NCBI GenBank assembly: GCA_023957275.1
Contig: JAMLHF010000024.1
Span: 1 to 57,693 of the forward strand
DNA length: 57,693 nucleotides
Reading direction: 5' to 3'
Source: Lentimicrobium sp.
GTDB lineage: Bacteria > Bacteroidota > Bacteroidia > Bacteroidales > Lentimicrobiaceae
The notes beneath the pieces were generated by a model that did no database searches, was not told the DNA's origin, and worked only from the letters and a program-made list of their open reading frames with translations. A program made the position numbers and the translations under genes. Position 1 is the first letter of the stretch. Every line of letters starts with the position of its first letter. Shown here piece by piece: positions 56,365 to 57,693 of this stretch.

Positions 56365-56453
56365 TTTCCCGCGCAGGCAGAAAGCATGTTACGGATTTTG
56401 ATGGCTGTAATGTGCTTCTGTTTATGAAGATTTGTGTGTGTTAATTTTCCGAC

Positions 56454-56487
56454 AACCGTCTCCTGATCCCATGGGAGGCGGTTTTTT
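56454..56487 (+). terminator. Rho-independent terminator of the TonB receptor gene
   Basis: The stem AACCGTCTCC / GGAGGCGGTT (one G-T pair) is followed by a run of T, about 90 nt after the receptor stop. Confidence 0.8.
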
Positions 56488-56636
56488 ACATTGCGCTGGT
56501 TCATTTTCCCCGGGTACTTATAAACTGCAGCATTCCAGAGGAAGGAGATTCCCGGTTTCATTCAATCCGATTGGATATTGAATGTATTCGAGCCATATCC
56601 CGCCGTGGCGGGGCCAAACCAGGTGCTATCCATCAT

Positions 56637-56675
56637 AAAAAAAAGAAGCTGCCTTTATCAGACAACTTCCTTTTT
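56637..56675 (-). terminator. Terminator of the tRNA-Ser/tRNA-Pro transcript
   Basis: On the minus strand the stem GAAGTTGTC / GGCAGCTTC (with G-T pairs, 7-nt loop) is followed by eight T, directly after tRNA-Pro. Confidence 0.75.
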
Positions 56676-56678
56676 GCG

Positions 56679-56753
56679 TCGGGGTGAATGGATTCGAACC
56701 ATCGACCCCCTGGTCCCAAACCAGGTGCGCTAACCGGACTGCGCTACACCCCG
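56679..56753 (-). tRNA. tRNA-Pro (anticodon TGG)
   Basis: This 75-nt tRNA has the acceptor stem CGGGGTG / CACCCCG, D-arm TAGCGCAGTCCGGTTAGCGC, anticodon loop TTTGGGA (anticodon TGG) and T-loop GGTTCGAATCC. No encoded CCA follows. It is downstream of tRNA-Ser on the same strand. Confidence 0.95.
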
Positions 56754-56790
56754 CTGAATTCAAAAAAAATGAGGATTCTCATCCTCTTTG

Positions 56791-56877
56791 CGGTGAAGGG
56801 GGGATTCGAACCCCCGGTACCGTTTCCAGTACGACAGTTTAGCAAACTGTTGGTTTAAGCCACTCACCCACCTCACC
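56791..56877 (-). tRNA. tRNA-Ser (anticodon GCT)
   Basis: This 87-nt class II tRNA has a long variable arm (CGTACTGGAAACGGTACC), anticodon loop TTGCTAA (anticodon GCT) and T-loop GGTTCGAATCC. The acceptor stem is GGTGAGG / CTTCACC with one G-T pair. No encoded CCA. Confidence 0.95.
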
Positions 56878-56993
56878 AAACGGAGTGCAAAAGTACAAAA
56901 GGATTTCTTATTCACAAAGAATATTTTTTATTCATCATAATTTTCTTGCTTAATTTATTTGCATTTGCCTGTGCACTTTTCACTAAGTTGACG

Positions 56994-57001
56994 TATATTT
57001 G
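56994..57001 (+). promoter_or_regulatory. -7 promoter box (TATATTTG) of the DUF6340-like gene
   Basis: TATATTTG matches TAnnTTTG and lies about 50 nt upstream of the ATG at 57052. Confidence 0.4.
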
Positions 57002-57051
57002 GTATAGTAGTTGGTAAGCGTTATATTCAATCAATATATAAATTAATAATT

Positions 57052-57693
57052 ATGAAAATTATGAGGACAATCTATCCCACTATCCTTTTACTGGCAGTAG
57101 TTGCCGCTTCATGCCGGACAGCATCGCATCAGATGCAGATTCTTAAACCGGCAGATATAAACCTATCCTCAGATATCAGGCAGGTTGGAATTATTAACCG
57201 GTCGTTGCCCGGCAAGGGGCAGGGATTTAAAAATGTTCTTGAAGGATTTGTAACCGGAGAGTCAATCGGTGCCGACCGGGAAGGGTCTCAGGAAACACTG
57301 AAAGGATTGGCTTCAGGGCTGAACAATGGACCGCGCTTCACTGCCGTTGTCATTGAAGGCGTTGAACTCCCCGGAACCGGTACCCGTGAATGGCCCCCTT
57401 ACCTCGACTGGAATCAGGTGGATGAACTCTGCGAAAGATTCCGGCTGGATGCGCTGATTGCCCTGGAATCATTTGACTCCGATACCGACATTCGCAAAAG
57501 GTCAGCGGATGTGGAAAGGGTGGTAGATAAGAAAAAAGTTATTGTTAAAGAGTATTATGCCGACCTCAGAATGAATGTAAGATCTGGCTGGACAATTTAT
57601 AAACCCGCAGATCATCAGATTGTTGACAGAAATGCTTTCAATGATGAAATGCGCTGGAGTGAACATGGGGATACCCCTGAACAGGTGATGGCT
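57052..57693 (+). CDS. DUF6340-like lipoprotein (partial, 3' end beyond window)
   Basis: The frame is open from the ATG at 57052 to the window edge (214 codons). The N-terminus is a lipoprotein signal (MKIMRTIYPTILLLAVVAASC), with Cys following Ala-Ala-Ser. Then comes MQILKPADINLSSDIRQVGIINRSLP, ENVLEGFVTGE-like and FTAVVIEGVELPGTGTREWPPYLDW segments and CERFRLDALIALESFDSDTD, the pattern of DUF6340 proteins of Bacteroidota. No function is known for the family. The protein continues outside the window. Confidence 0.75.
   Translation, partial: MKIMRTIYPTILLLAVVAASCRTASHQMQILKPADINLSSDIRQVGIINRSLPGKGQGFKNVLEGFVTGESIGADREGSQETLKGLASGLNNGPRFTAVVIEGVELPGTGTREWPPYLDWNQVDELCERFRLDALIALESFDSDTDIRKRSADVERVVDKKKVIVKEYYADLRMNVRSGWTIYKPADHQIVDRNAFNDEMRWSEHGDTPEQVMA

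Larger units (their letters stand above)
56365..56678. other. Intergenic region between the TonB receptor and tRNA-Pro
   Basis: This 314-bp spacer holds the receptor terminator and the terminator of the tRNA pair. A 13-nt copy of part of the tRNA-Pro anticodon arm (56614-56626) is noted among the findings. Confidence 0.5.

Noticed and set aside
1-57693. CRISPR arrays, insertion sequences, prophage genes and rRNA
   Set aside because: No regularly spaced repeats, transposase or integrase motifs, phage structural genes or rRNA sequence were seen.

Overview
The window looks like a chromosomal segment of a free-living or host-associated Bacteroidota, most like Bacteroidales or a related order. 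Four signs point there: the TAnnTTTG type of promoter box upstream of many genes; no evident Shine-Dalgarno sequences; a type IX secretion system (T9SS) gene, porQ, plus a T9SS-type C-terminal domain; and family-typical gene sets (parA-parB-DUF5683-dapB-lepB, nusB-DUF1573-yajC-ybbR-coaE, a DUF3276/PUR protein, and a CarboxypepD_reg plus TonB receptor). No phage, IS element, CRISPR array or rRNA was seen.

Region 1 (1-19350, all minus strand) is an island of very large secreted, multidomain surface proteins: a partial protein with a chitobiase-type C-terminal domain; a PKD/CUB/GEVED protein; an S8 (subtilisin) protease; a small secreted Gly/Pro protein; a T9SS-anchored Ig-repeat protein; and a giant protein with cleaved-adhesin and FN3 domains. 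Three of them end in the same ~190-residue module, which closes with two dockerin-like (EF-hand) calcium loops. The T9SS protein ends instead in a type-A sorting domain and starts with a region that might be cohesin-like. Four genes here carry about 19 single-base frame breaks in short clusters. The corrected frames read cleanly, so base-calling error is at least as likely as gene decay.

Region 2 (19351-20777) is a 1.4-kb gap with a good promoter far upstream of a membrane-embedded AraC-type regulator (20778-22028).

Region 3 (22067-32649, minus strand) holds housekeeping genes: a small membrane protein, a LolA-like carrier, ftsK, a DUF4412 protein, a cyclophilin, lepB, dapB, a DUF5683 protein, parB, parA and a DUF3276 protein. 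Several form one operon that runs from the parA promoter.

Region 4 (33407-46823, plus strand) holds nusB, a GNAT acetyltransferase, a DUF1573 protein, yajC, a YbbR protein, coaE, an unknown conserved gene, aconitase, porQ, ispH-recF, an FAH-family hydrolase and a multispanning membrane protein.

Region 5 (46876-51544, minus strand) holds a DciA-like protein, a DEDDh exonuclease, a 2-oxoacid dehydrogenase E2 subunit, and a GT2 glycosyltransferase fused to a sugar-transferase-like half.

Region 6 (51699-57693) holds a pseudouridine synthase, a secreted Ntn amidohydrolase, a His-rich membrane protein paired with a TonB-dependent receptor, tRNA-Pro and tRNA-Ser, and the start of a DUF6340-like lipoprotein.

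The most interesting theme is the surface-protein island. A secreted protease and two large adhesin-like proteins share a dockerin-like tail and sit beside a T9SS-anchored protein, which could reflect a calcium-dependent cell-surface assembly. That reading is a hypothesis from sequence only.
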